64,000 bases of DNA from Asterias amurensis (Eukaryota > Echinodermata > Asteroidea > Forcipulatida > Asteriidae): assembly GCF_032118995.1 (NCBI RefSeq), contig NC_092649.1:20707832-20771831 (forward strand). The letters are read 5' to 3'. The notes under the pieces are model-generated. The model saw only the letters and a list, made by a program, of their open reading frames with translations. It did no database searches and was not told where the DNA came from. The position numbers were made by a program, and so were the translations under genes. Below, in pieces: positions 32,872 to 45,100 of the stretch (position 1 is the first letter of the stretch; each line of letters begins with the position of its first letter).

Positions 32872-33112
32872 ATGTAAATACTCTCTGAAATAACTCTCAT
32901 TTGAAATACTCTCTTTTGGAATACTTTCTGAATTATCTCTTAAATACTCTCTTTTGAAATACTCTCTAAATTATCTCTGAAATACTCTCTTTTGAAATAC
33001 TCTCTGAAATACTCTCTTTGAAATACTCTCAGCAAATACCCTAAATTATCTCTGAAATACTCTCTGAAAAAACTCTTTGAAATACTCTCTAAAATACTCT
33101 CTGCAAAACAAA
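32872..33112. repeat. ATACTCTCT minisatellite
   Basis: Tandem GAAATACTCTCTTTT and GAAATTATCTCT units, 15-18 bp, degenerate. Probably in the 3' UTR or flank of gene B. Confidence 0.85.
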
Positions 33113-33203
33113 TTGATTTTTATTGAAAAAATATTCTGACTTCATAAGTAATAACTTGAATTCCCAAGAACAAATGCCTAGAACATTCTCCAAAGAACGC
33201 TGA

Positions 33204-33209
33204 AATAAA
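33204..33209 (+). terminator. Candidate poly(A) signal of gene B
   Basis: The first AATAAA I find after the gene B stop, about 0.73 kb downstream and just past the ATACTCTCT minisatellite, which would then lie in the 3' UTR. Confidence 0.25.
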
Positions 33210-33464
33210 TTATTAATGTATCATTATACCGTTATAAACACATCGTGGTAGTTCTGCAAACTATCGGTCATTTTTATTGTAAAGTATCAATGCAAATTGA
33301 TAACATTTATGTCTTGTGATAGTTTTGTATATTAAAAAACTGCATAATCTGATCAAATACCAGAGAAAACTCAATCAACCGTATAATATTGTAAAAAACA
33401 AAAAAATGTAACCTTACACAGTTTAAATAACATTTCTTCATTTGGTATTATTCTAACACAGATG

Positions 33465-33542
33465 TTCGTATATAGCACTGTATATACTCGGTACTTCCCT
33501 GAGTTCTGTGAAAAAAAAATCACATGCATATTACTCGGGTGA
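33465..33542 (-). mobile_element. SINE family 2 tail fragment, reverse
   Basis: CTGTATATACTCGGTACTTC, CCTGAGTTCTGTGAAAA, ATTACTCGGGTG match the reverse tail of family 2. Confidence 0.5.
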
Positions 33543-33574
33543 AAAAGAAAGTATTCTCTCTTTTGTTGTTTTCC

Positions 33575-33866
33575 TAAAAGGAACATGTTGCCTTGGATCG
33601 GGCGAGTTGGTCTTGAAAAGCGTTTGCAACCAATTGTTGTGAAATGCATATGGTTAGAAAGATATATTAAAAGTGTCACTCGAATTGGCACGATTGGCCA
33701 TTTTATGAAGTAAACATTTTGACTACACAAAATGGCCGACCGTGTTTCTTCGCGACGTAAAATGAAAACCGTGCAACTGTTACCGTTTGCATTGCATAAC
33801 AAACGGTTTCAAAAGCTTTTCAAAGACCAACTCGACGGATCCAAGGCAACGCGTGTTCCTTTAAAG
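33575..33866. mobile_element. Foldback MITE family 2 (palindrome, about 290 bp)
   Basis: AAAAGGAACATGTTGCCTTG at left, CAAGGCAACGCGTGTTCCTT at right; arms meet around 33700-33745 (GGCCATTTTATGAAG and its complement). The 143-codon reverse ORF over it (33371-33802) is an artefact. Confidence 0.8.
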
Positions 33867-35290
33867 CTTACCGATTGTTTCTTTGTTTCACATGTTAATG
33901 TTAAAGGATGAACAGAACACCGATGTTGATATTAGAATGATCGGTTTGTCTTTTTATGTAAATTTGTAAATCATACAAAAGTGTTTATCTTCATTTCATG
34001 TTGGCTTTGTATATCTACTCACCCGCCACAGCAAGTTTGTTTTATTCATTATCTATAATTTCGATGTCTTTTGTTTTTGCTTCTAATTATTAGAGCATAT
34101 TTTTGTCTCTTGACTAGGTTTTAATGACCACGACGGAAACTGACTGGTTAAATTATAAATGGTTTGGAATTGAAAAAAGAAAAAAACTTCCCAACTGAGC
34201 TATCTAGCCATATGTTGGTGGTCTCCTATTATTAGTATTTCAATGTCGTTATTCTGTACCATTTAGAAGCCATAGAACAGCTTTCGTTGCTAGGGATCAC
34301 ACCCAAGTTTAAGATACAATCTAAGAACAATCTGTGTAATATTTTGAAATGATTTGGGGTTGACAAAAAAACAAATTACAATAGAGCGGGATTCGAAACC
34401 AACGACCTCTATATTAATGTGCCGGCGCTATACAAGCTGGGTTATCTAACTGTCACGAATGAGACTGGAAAAGAACTAATTATTCCATCTTATGTTCGCC
34501 ATTATTTACACAGAAACATGACCTAATTGTTATCAGATTTTTTAAAATTAAGAACAAATTGGAACAAAATTGAACGACTACATTGTTTGTACATTTTCTT
34601 TTTGGCATTGTTGTCTACCTCTTGTATCGATGTTAGCGACGTTATAATGTTTAAATTTCATTTGGTGTTACATATTAATTACCATATACATCGACTGCAT
34701 TAGCATATTCATTACTTATTCAAGGGTTTTGATGGTATACATATTGCTATGAAATAATCATGTCATTGAAAACTCATGTTATTTCAAACTAGTATTTTCA
34801 TGATAAAATAATCCTGTTTCTTCAAACTACTCTTTAGGTTTTTGTTTTTGTTTTGTTTTCTGAGAAGAATCACCAAATGCAATTCACACTCAAACTCTTT
34901 AACATAGTTCTGTGAAAGGTTATACGAAAAATACTGGTATTATTTCTTATTCGTATTAAACATATTTTTCCTGTATTATATTTTGTTTCATACATCTTGA
35001 TCGTAATAACAGTTCATTTGAATTGTAGGTGAATTCTAATTACCAAAGCATTTTAAATATTTTAAATACTATGCTGTAATCATTTGTATGAATAATAATT
35101 TAAAAAGAACACATTCCAAAGTAATTGATACATAACTGTAAACGTTCTTTATTATAATGACTATAATGTGCTAATTAAATTTGTGTATGTTATCAATTCC
35201 TCCAAAGTTTAATGAAAATATCCGAAATTATCCGTTTTTCTTTTTAAATCATGGGATGACTGAACTGTTCTTCTATGAAGAAAGCACTAT
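33867..35290. other. Intergenic DNA between genes B and C
   Basis: AT-rich, no ORF with recognisable motifs, no clear repeat. Confidence 0.45.
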
Positions 35291-35293
35291 AAT

Positions 35294-36064
35294 TTAAAGG
35301 GAAGGTACACGTTTGGTGTGTACTCAAAACAAATATTAAAGGAACACGTTGCCTTGGATCGGACGAATTGGTCTATAAAAAGGGTTTGTAACCGTTTTTT
35401 ATCAAATGCATATGGTTGGAAAGATGTTTTAAAAGTAGAATACAATGATCCACACAAATTTGCCTCGAAATTGCGTGGTTTTCCTTTTACTGTGCGAACT
35501 AACACGGTCGGCCATTTACGGGAGTCAAAAGTTTGACTCCCATAAATGGCCGACCGTGATAGTCGCCGAGGTAAAAGGAAAACCACGCAATTTAGAGGCA
35601 TGTTTGTGTGGATCATTGTATTCTACTTTTACAACATCTTTCTAACCATATGCATTTTATAAGAAACGGTTACAAACTCTTTTAAAAGACCAACTCGACC
35701 GATCCAAGGCAACGTGTTCCTTTAACTTAAAAACTGACTTGGAAATGAGCATTGGAGAGCTGTTGATAATATAAAACATTGTGGGAAACGACTCCCTCTG
35801 AAGTAGCATAGATTTTGAAATAGAGGTAATTTCTCACTAAATGATAAAAGACTTGTAATATTATAGCTAGAAGTCTTTAATTCCTATCTGAAAACACACA
35901 AATTCGTCCAACAAGGATGTTTTTTCTTTCATCATTTTCTCCCAACTCCGATGACCAATTGAGCTCAAATTTTCACAGGTTTGTTATTTTATGCATATGT
36001 TGAGATACACCAAGTGAGAACACTGGTCTTTGACAATTACCAATAGTGTACCTTCCCTTTAAGT
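35294..36064. mobile_element. MITE related to family 1, split by a nested foldback MITE
   Basis: Left end TTAAAGGGAAGGTACACG and right end GTGTACCTTCCCTTTAA are inverted. Between them is family 1 interior (CTCCCTCTGAAGTAG, TTTTCACAGGTTTGTTATTT) interrupted by 35337-35725. Confidence 0.7.
35337..35725. mobile_element. Foldback MITE family 2, near-perfect 390-bp palindrome
   Basis: TTAAAGGAACACGTTGCC to GGCAACGTGTTCCTTTAA. The arms read as complements over almost their whole length and meet at GGAGTCAAAAGTTTGACTCC (about 35520-35540). Confidence 0.85.
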
Positions 36065-38768
36065 AATGTTTACTGTGGTTGGCAAGCCAACAACATAATG
36101 CACGACTGTATAATGATACACCATTATGGGAACAATTGTCAATGTGGAGCAGTTAAGCTAAGAACTTCATTTAATTACCATGTTTGTGTAAAAATTACAC
36201 TAAATGAAGTTAAACATATTTAGCTTTACCCACAAATACTGAACGACTTAATCCTGGGTTTTAAACTATTTCGATTTCCTACCCAATTTCGGGTAGTATT
36301 ACCCCTTTTCATGTGTAAATTGACACAAATATGTACACAATTTTACACTTCTTAATTTAGAGTGTGCAGTACCCGAATCTTCTCTTTAATATTGCATAGA
36401 TCGGGCAGGAGTTGAATTGAAGTAAACAGTAAGCCTGATAAATGACCAGGGTACTTCTAAAAGCCTATACAAAAAGCACCGATTTGATGCTGAAGTGATT
36501 GTTAGATGTTATATAATAAAGGTATAGTTATCGTGACAAAACCACTGAAGCATATCGGTGGCTGTGTGCCAGACACGAGGAGGCAGTCTGGGTTCTTGTA
36601 CCACAAAGTACCCTGACGTGTGTCTGTATTTTGTTACCACGGAGCCAGGACTTGCTCTTTCTTTGCACCTTTTTCCCAATACACTGATGGCGACGAGGAG
36701 GTAATACTGTGAGTAAGTTTGTAATGATTATTTGAGATTCTAATAATGTGTGCACTAGACCTCAATTCTGTTTGCATTTAGATGAACATTTTAAATGCTT
36801 TTCTTGATTTCGATAGACCTTTCACTATTTCACACACAGCTCGCACTTTCTTTGTCAAGGACTGGAATACCGCCCTCTGTTGTTGTCTATTATTTTGCAG
36901 GGTATTTCGTTTTTGGACCTCGTCAATATTAGCCAGGTTAATTAGCCAGGGATCTGTTATCACAAGCGACATATCAAATTAGGCAGAGGCAAGGCAATGA
37001 ACACTATTTGTAGTTACTCGAAATAAGGAAAAGTTTCCTTATGGTGCCACCACTTTTTCATTCGATATGAAATAATATAGTATCTAATTTACCTCAATGA
37101 GATATCCCTTTTTGTAAAAATGAGTGAAAAGGTGTTGGCGCCATACGGAAAGTTATCCGAGATGGCTCCCTCTGAAATGCTCGGAAATAATAGAAAACTA
37201 CTCACCCAAATCATTTTCCTCCATGCCCAACTAGGAATCACCCAACTATTAAAAGACATCAGGCCTAAGCATTTTGAGGCATCTGAAAGAACACAATTAA
37301 TTTGTGCAACAAGGGTGTTTTTTCTTTCAATCTTGCAACCTAGTCCAATTTTCACAGATTTTGTTATTGTATGCATACGTAAAGTGAGAATAGACCTACT
37401 GGTCTCAATTGCCAAATGCGTCCAATGCCTTTTACCGCCAATGAATACTGTTTACTTTACTTATAAATGCTGTTAGATTTCTAGGTATTTTGTTGTGTAA
37501 TGTTTTCATTTTATTATTTAGCATTGTGGGGCACTCGGGAGATCGTGTCCCTCAAAATAACCGAATTTCATATAATATAGCGCCCTCTTTTGAATAATCT
37601 TCCTTCATCCCTGTAATATTATATGATGTGATTTTTTTTTTTCATAAGTGGCATTATTATTTGCTCGGTACTCGTTAAACCAGGGCCCAATTTTGTGCAG
37701 CTCTTTGTGCACAAAATATTGGTAAACAATTTTCTCATCAGCAACAATCAGGATACAGTCATAGATACATAGGAAATTGTAACTAAGCTTATAACGGTAT
37801 GCTATGTGTTGTGCTTCGATATTTTTATTTTGTTTGTGCTTACCATGCCACAGGCAGCTATCTGAAATTGGGTCAAGTTAAGTTATAACCGGAATGCTAT
37901 GTTCATTCAGAAAGATAGCAATTGCTACATTAATTTCTGTATGCTATATCCGTTTTATGCAATATCCATTTCTTTGTGCTATAAAAAAAGGACCCTGTTC
38001 TATGGCTCATTAATGGTCTATAATGGTAGCCAGAGGGCTTGCGTTATCAGTTCTACGCACATTCTAGGCTAGCGATTTGTTATGGCATTATCTTGACCCA
38101 ATTCGCTCACACACTCCAGCTGTTTCAGCAAGACGGACCTAGCACCCAAAATACACCGCCGACTGTGCATTCCGTATGAGAAGATAATAACCTAGAAAGG
38201 GATGAGAGTTATCTGACACCAGTTATAACCCCCCTTGCCCTCTAACACGCATGCTCAGACAAGACAAGAAACTTCCAAACCCCACACGTCCGGGGGTAAA
38301 GGGAGGCATTTCACATGGGAGCCCAGCGCAGTCCTTGACACCCGTGACCTGCAAATAATGCGACCCGCTGCATCTCTACACACGCGGGGACCTACCGCTT
38401 GTTTCTACCCATGTAAATGTGCGTGTTTTGTCAAGTATTGGCGTCATTGGTTTACACTTTCACCGGGGTTCAACTGTGGAGCATACACGTGGTGAGTCCC
38501 TCGCTGCTACACTCCATGGGTACTGAGCCTTGCTTCTGTTGGGTTGAGGCACCCTTAGGCTCATCACAAAGGGAGCCCATGCACGAACACTACTCATGGT
38601 GAACTTCCTTCCTCAATGCCTTCTCCCATGAGAAGAGTCTAGCCTAACCAAGTACATGAATGAATGCCAATTTAACTTTGGAACAGATCCATGATTCAAC
38701 CTTGCTCTACGATTCGACTTGTCTTCTTTTTTACCACAAAAGGACCTTGACTGGAAACATTGCTAAAG
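36065..38768. other. Intergenic and 5' flank of gene C
   Basis: 36985-37435 is a decayed MITE family 1 copy (GATGGCTCCCTCTGAAATGC, TTTTCACAGATTTTGTTATT). The last 700 bp before the gene C ATG is more GC-rich than its surroundings, a plausible promoter and 5' UTR; no TATA or initiator could be assigned. Confidence 0.4.
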
Positions 38769-39147
38769 ATGGACGGTGTACACGTGGACAACAACAGCAG
38801 TCCCAACAATGCAGTGAATAATGTGGATTCAAACGAAAACTCGTGTGATGGTAGCACACAAACACCGACTAAAGAACACACCGTACGAGCAGGCGGGGAC
38901 GCATACAACCCTGATGAAACTACTGGTCTTGTGAAAGTGAATGCTGAGGATGGGAAGACAAAGGAGGCCAATGAAGATGTGGAAAGATGTTGCCAGGATG
39001 AGGAGGGCGATCAGAAAGACGGTGAGGACGAGGTGATAAGAGAAGGATGGGGGAACAAGATGGACTTCATCATGGCGTGTATTGGTTACGCCGTGGGGTT
39101 AGGAAACGTCTGGAGGTTCCCGTACCTATGCTACAAGAATGGAGGAG
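38769..39147 (+). CDS. Gene C exon 1: start, long N-tail and TM1
   Basis: 126 codons plus one base, starting [11 protein letters not shown]. The N-tail shows no similarity to A or B, but the final 109 bases (39039-39147) equal gene B exactly. Strong donor GTGAGT. Confidence 0.88.
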
Positions 39148-42100
39148 GTGAGTATAACTAGCTACTTATAACTTAGTTACTGATTAACAAGTTAATTTAC
39201 CTGGTTACTTAGTCACTGACAAACTAGTTTATTCACCAATTGACCTGGTGACTGGCAGTGTAATTGAGTAACCGCACAATGAAACCAACACTTATCTGGG
39301 TATTGACCATGTAACTAACAGGTTAACTAAGTTACTGACAATGTAACTAACATGTTAATTTGGTTACCTGGTTAACTGTCAACGGAACTGTCAAGTTTGT
39401 TTAGTTACTTGGTGATTGACAATGTAACTAACAAGATAATTTACCGACAGTTAATTTGGTAATCCCTGGTCACTGACAATGGAAAAAACAAGTTAGTTTA
39501 GTTACCTGGTTAATGACAATGTAACTAAAACGTTAACTTAGTTACCTGGCTACTTACAATAAAACTAACAAGTTAGTTTAGTTACCTGGTTTAACTGATA
39601 GTGTAGCTAACAAGCTAATTTAGTTTCCGTGTAATATACAAGTTTTAGTTACCTCGTGACGGTACTCTGACAATGTAGCCTACTAGTACAACTGGTGTTG
39701 TTAATTTTGTAGTTGACAATGTAACTCAAGTTAACTTGTTTACCGACAATGAAGGTACACTTTCTTTATTAACACGAATAAAATCGGTCACAACTAGTAT
39801 AGTTTCATACTACTGCAAGTAACTAGGTCCTACTTCCGAAGTTCTGTAGTCTCACCTTATATTTGCCCCTGAACTTGACGTGAACCTTTTCGGCTGCTTT
39901 ATCTATATCAATCTGTCAATGTTTAATATTTAATTGTTTGTATCATAGATACATGTCGGGGTTTCTGTAAAGTTATGTTGTGTTGTTGAGAGGTTAGTTT
40001 GTAAGTTATTGTAAAAGTCTCATCGAATCTCAGACAGTAGTGCGTGGAGGGCACCACGTTGGGGACCTTTCATATGCAGCATCTACTTTTACCTTAAAGG
40101 CACTGACCGCTATTGGTTATTACTCGAAATAATTATGAGCACAAAACCTTAATTGGTCAAGAGAAATGGGGAGAGGAGATAGTATAAAACATTGTGAGAA
40201 ACGGCTCCCTCTGAAGTGACGTTGTTTTCGAGAAAGAAGTCTTTTTCATCAAATTTGATTTCGAGACCTCAGATTTAGAATTTGAGGTCTCGAAATCAAG
40301 CATCTGAAAGCACACAACTCAACGTGACAAAGGTGTTTTTTTCTTTCATTATTATCTCCCAACTTTGATGACCGATTGAGCTCAATTTTTCACAGGTTTG
40401 TTATTATTTATGCATACAAATTATGTTGAGATACAGCAAATGAGAAGACTGGTCTTTGACAATTACCAATAGTGTCCAGCTGTCTTTAAAGGCACTGGAC
40501 ACTATTGTTGGGCCCTTTTGCTCTAATCGTTATATAGGTCAAATAAAAAAGGACTCATGCCTTCAATATTATGTGATTATTATGGGGAGTGTGGGTTGTG
40601 GACATACTGAGGAAAACTGTGGAAACTGAACTGAACTCATGCCCTACGGCCATACAGGTGGTCGAGTTGACCAAACCATGACAAAACCAAGGGTACAATT
40701 TCACCAAATGTTCAATATTAGTTATTGCAGCACATGCACATGCTGTAATTTTAGACAGCCCAATGTACACAGAAAAAGGGCTAATGTATTTATTTTTGTC
40801 CGTGAACTTTTTCAATGATAAGGTGTTTTATATGGAAAACTTAAATGAACACGTTGCCTTGGATCGGTCGAGTATGTCTTTGATAAGCGTTCTGTAACCG
40901 TTTGTTATAAAATCGGTATGGTATAAGAAAGATGTTGTAAAAGTAGAATACAGTGATCTACACAAATATGCCTCGAAATTGCGTGGTTTTCGTTTTACCT
41001 CGTTGACAAACACGTTCGGCCATTTATGGGAGTCAAAAATTTGACTCCCATAAATGGCCGACCGTGTTAGTTCGCGACGTGAAATGAAAACCGTGCAATT
41101 TGAGTGATACGTGTGTGGATCATTATATTCTACTTTTAAAACATCTTTCTAACCATATGCATTTCATAACCAACGGTTTCAAACGCTTTTCATGGACCAA
41201 CTCGTCCGATCCGAGGCAACGTGTTCCTTTAAAGACATTGGACACTTGGTAATTTTCAAAGACCAACCAGTCTTCTCACTTGGTGTATCTCAACGTATGC
41301 ATAAAATAACAAACCTGTGGAACCTTGAGCTCGATTGGTCGTCGGGGTTACTTCTTTCTCGAAAACTACGTCACTTTAGAGGGAACCGTTTCTCACAATG
41401 TTTTATACTATCAACCTCTCCCCATTACTCGTTACCATGTGAAGTTTTATAACATTTTTGCCGCTAAAATAGGCTTTTGGTTGGGCCTAATGCCATCTAA
41501 CAATGTGGGCATGGAACCATATGATGCCCTACCCACTAGTACATTCGACTACCCTAGATCGAACTTGAATCAACAGAGTACTCTTTTATCCGGAGGTAAC
41601 TGGGGGAAATTAATCGATTCCACAGGTGAAATTACTTTTTTGTTGGTGGGTGCTGTTTTTGTTGGCTTGCCGTGTGATGAGAGATGTTGCCTGAAGCTCC
41701 CCGCCTAGCTTTGTACATGTAGTACGTGACTGGTAATGTGTGTCAGGGAGTTTGGGTGGAGGCCCAGCGGGGATTATGCAGTGTGTCTGGGGATAGTGTT
41801 TCCCTAGTCTTCGATTGGCGTGGTCTCTCATTAATGTATGGTACATCAATAGTCTATCACAATTTTCTATTATTAAACAGGATTGAATGAGCTGACAAAA
41901 AAATCACAGACAGTGTTCATGTTTTGTATGTGATCAAACATAAAAAATAACAAACCTCTGTTGTTTGGGGCTTTAAGAGGATTTGTTATCCTGAAGACAA
42001 GCATGACGTATGAAGTATGAGTATGAGTATGACGTACGAAACCTCGAGACCAAAACCAGCTCTTTTCAGAGCTAACACTCCCTCATAAGAAAATTATGGC

Positions 42101-45100
42101 ACGGTTGTACCCGCACATTTTCTATATGAAAACTATGACAGTGAAAAAGTAAGCACAATTTTCAGGTAATATATAAAGCAGTTTGAGAATCAAAATTTCA
42201 CTACGAAGTTGTGGAAAAAGATAGCAGTTTTTGTCCTGTACCAAAATTTGAATTTTTATAAAAGTTACTGTCAGAAACGTTTCTCAGGGTGAGTATTCCC
42301 ATTACGGATTATTCTTCCTGCACTGACATAACCGCTCCAGATTGTCGGCAATTCTCATAAGCGCTGCCACCTCTCATAAGCGCTGCCACCTTTTGAACAC
42401 TCAGTCAAATGGTTCTTGAAACTAAATGTTTAGACGATGTAGCCTGTGACATCACATGGTTACGAAAGAGCCACAGAGCCTGGACTTCCTGCAGGCACGA
42501 TTTGTAAACAACCTAATGGAAGAAAACATAAAAAATCTTATATTTTATGGAGATTGCACTGTCCAATTCTTATCAACTTTTGATATGATGAATGGGGGCA
42601 CATCTTAAAAATTGTCTAGCTTTTACTTTCATAACTCCTGGATTAATGTGGAAATTATGACACAAAATTTAAACTTTCCCATAGGATCAGTGCAGTATTT
42701 TGCCTGCCAGTATACTCAAAGAATGCACAAGGTCACACTTAATATTGTAAACAAAGTTCACATGGTATATACGATCCCTTTAAACCATCCCTTCCAGATA
42801 AAAAACAACAAAAGCACATGCTTTTTTAGCGACAATGAATTGACAGGTTGAGTGTGACTGATCACTTAGTCACAGTCAACCTATTTTATACCGCATTAGG
42901 CCTACATGAAACTGATGTATTCGCATACATGCTAAAAGGTGTCAGAACACTTCAGAACAAAGTGGTCTAAACAACACCAAATCACCAACTGAGCAATTGT
43001 CGTTCCATTATTCCACTAAACCTTTCATAAGCTGTATTTACTTTCGATAAAAACACTTTAGTGCATACCTTTCTTCCGTTTCAAGACATCATCACCGGTC
43101 TAACTTTGTAGGTCAGATGTCGAAAGGCCACCATTTCCTATGCCCCTCGACGGTTCGTGAAAACCCAATTGAATGAAGTCCTTATTCAATAGCGTGTTGT
43201 TTGGTCAAGTCAAGTTCAGTAACCGACTACCGTGTTATTGAACCGCGCTGCTGCACTTTCTTACCAGGGTCGGCCAAACAAACCGGTCCGGGCAAACAAG
43301 ATGGTCCAAATTAAATATTCCAGCTACTTCCTTCTTTGAACGTTTCAGCACTCTAAAAGTAAACTCAGGGATCATTTGACCCAGTTTCAATCAATTGACC
43401 CAGTTCCATGTGTGAGGGCCTGAGTGATATCTGGGTCAGTTAATTTGTGTTAAAATGGTCTAGATGTTGGTCAAACTGCACGATTGTAGAGTCCAAGCTA
43501 AAATCATACTTTTAAAACCAGTTTCTGCGTCAGTCTGACCCAGATATGGGTCAGGTCCCCCTTTGACAACGCATCCGGGTCAATTCTGACCCGGGATTAG
43601 AGCCACACTCGAACCAACGACCTCCGGATTAACGTGTCAGTGCTCTTCCAACTGTGCTATCTATAGCTCTATGCTGTATTACTATTACTGTCTCCCTAAT
43701 TTGTCAAAATATCTCCCTTTTTCGGGGTACGCCAGTCAGATGCCGTTTCCGAGGTTGTTGTATTGTAAACTTTGATAATTCTTTTTGGTGGGTATTGTTC
43801 TTTTTGATTGCCTATTTGTAGTTCCTCTTCGGGTATCAGCCTTTCACCCATGCCAATCAACCCCTTCCTTTCACAAATTGAATTCTACCACTAAAGCCCT
43901 CCGGAGTCGTGCATGTCTCGGTAGGGTTCCAAAACATCCAGTTGAAAACCTTATTATCGGTGTAAACCCCTGGACACGTCCTTGACCCCTGGCGTACATG
44001 TTCGTGTACACACACAGACACATGTACCATGTACATGTAGATGCATACAATGTACATGTACATGTAAATGTAAATGGTTTTAACCATGTGGTTAAATGTA
44101 ACTCCAAGGTGATGCCACCCTCGGTCCTCAAATAACCGAAACCGAGCTTGATGACTTGATCATATGTTCAGAAGAGCACAGAGAGGCGACCCAAAGTGGC
44201 GATAAAGGCAGTGGACACTTGGTAATTGTCAAAGACCAGTCTTCTCACTTCTGTATCTCAACATATGCAAAACATAACAAACATGTGAAAAATTTGAGCT
44301 CAATTGGTCGTCTAAGTTGCGAGCTTATAATGTAAGAAAAAACACCCTTGTCACACGAAGTTTTGTGCTTTCAAATGCTTGATTTTGAGACTTCAATTAC
44401 TTCTTTCTCGAAAACTACTTTACTTCAGAGGGAGCCGTTTCTCATAATGTTTTATACTATCAACCTCTCCCCATTACTCGTAATCAAGAAAGATTTCGAT
44501 AACAATTATTTTGAGTAATTACCAATAGTGTCCACACTGCCTTTAAAGGCACATCAGCCGATTACACGAAATGCCACGGATCTCGAGTAATATGACGTGT
44601 AACTCGTCCTTACAACGTAGGTATAAGTAACTCGTCCTAACTAATAGAATGAGTAACTCGTCCTAACTTACGATGGGTTCAATGCGTCCTAACGTCTATG
44701 GTTATGGAACTTAACTCGTCCTAAGTCCTAAGACTAAACCTGAGTAAGGAAGAGTTTGGTAAAATCGACGGCTGGAAAATATTGGTAATTACTCAGAAGG
44801 TTAGCATAAAAAGTTATCTTGGTTGTGAGAGAAATTTAAGACTTACGTACAAAAGTTATCGTGTACGTACAAAACTTATTGTGTACGTACACAATGAGTT
44901 GGATGTATCGAGTATTTACAGAATAGAAGATACAATGTTTTATGCATCTGGCGGCTATACGCTTTGTGCCCGTATTACTGACTATTAAATGCTAATTTTT
45001 TCACTCCTCTCTCTCTCCTTTTCCAAGGTGCATTTTTAGTTCCTTACTTCATATCGCTGGTAGCCTGCGGGGTACCGATGTTCTTTATGGAGGTGTCCTT

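Noticed and set aside
33371..33802. 143-codon reverse ORF
   Set aside because: It lies mainly in a palindromic foldback MITE and has no protein motif.
43857..44131. Reverse ORFs with MYMYMY-type peptides
   Set aside because: They come from a CATGTACATGTA simple repeat.
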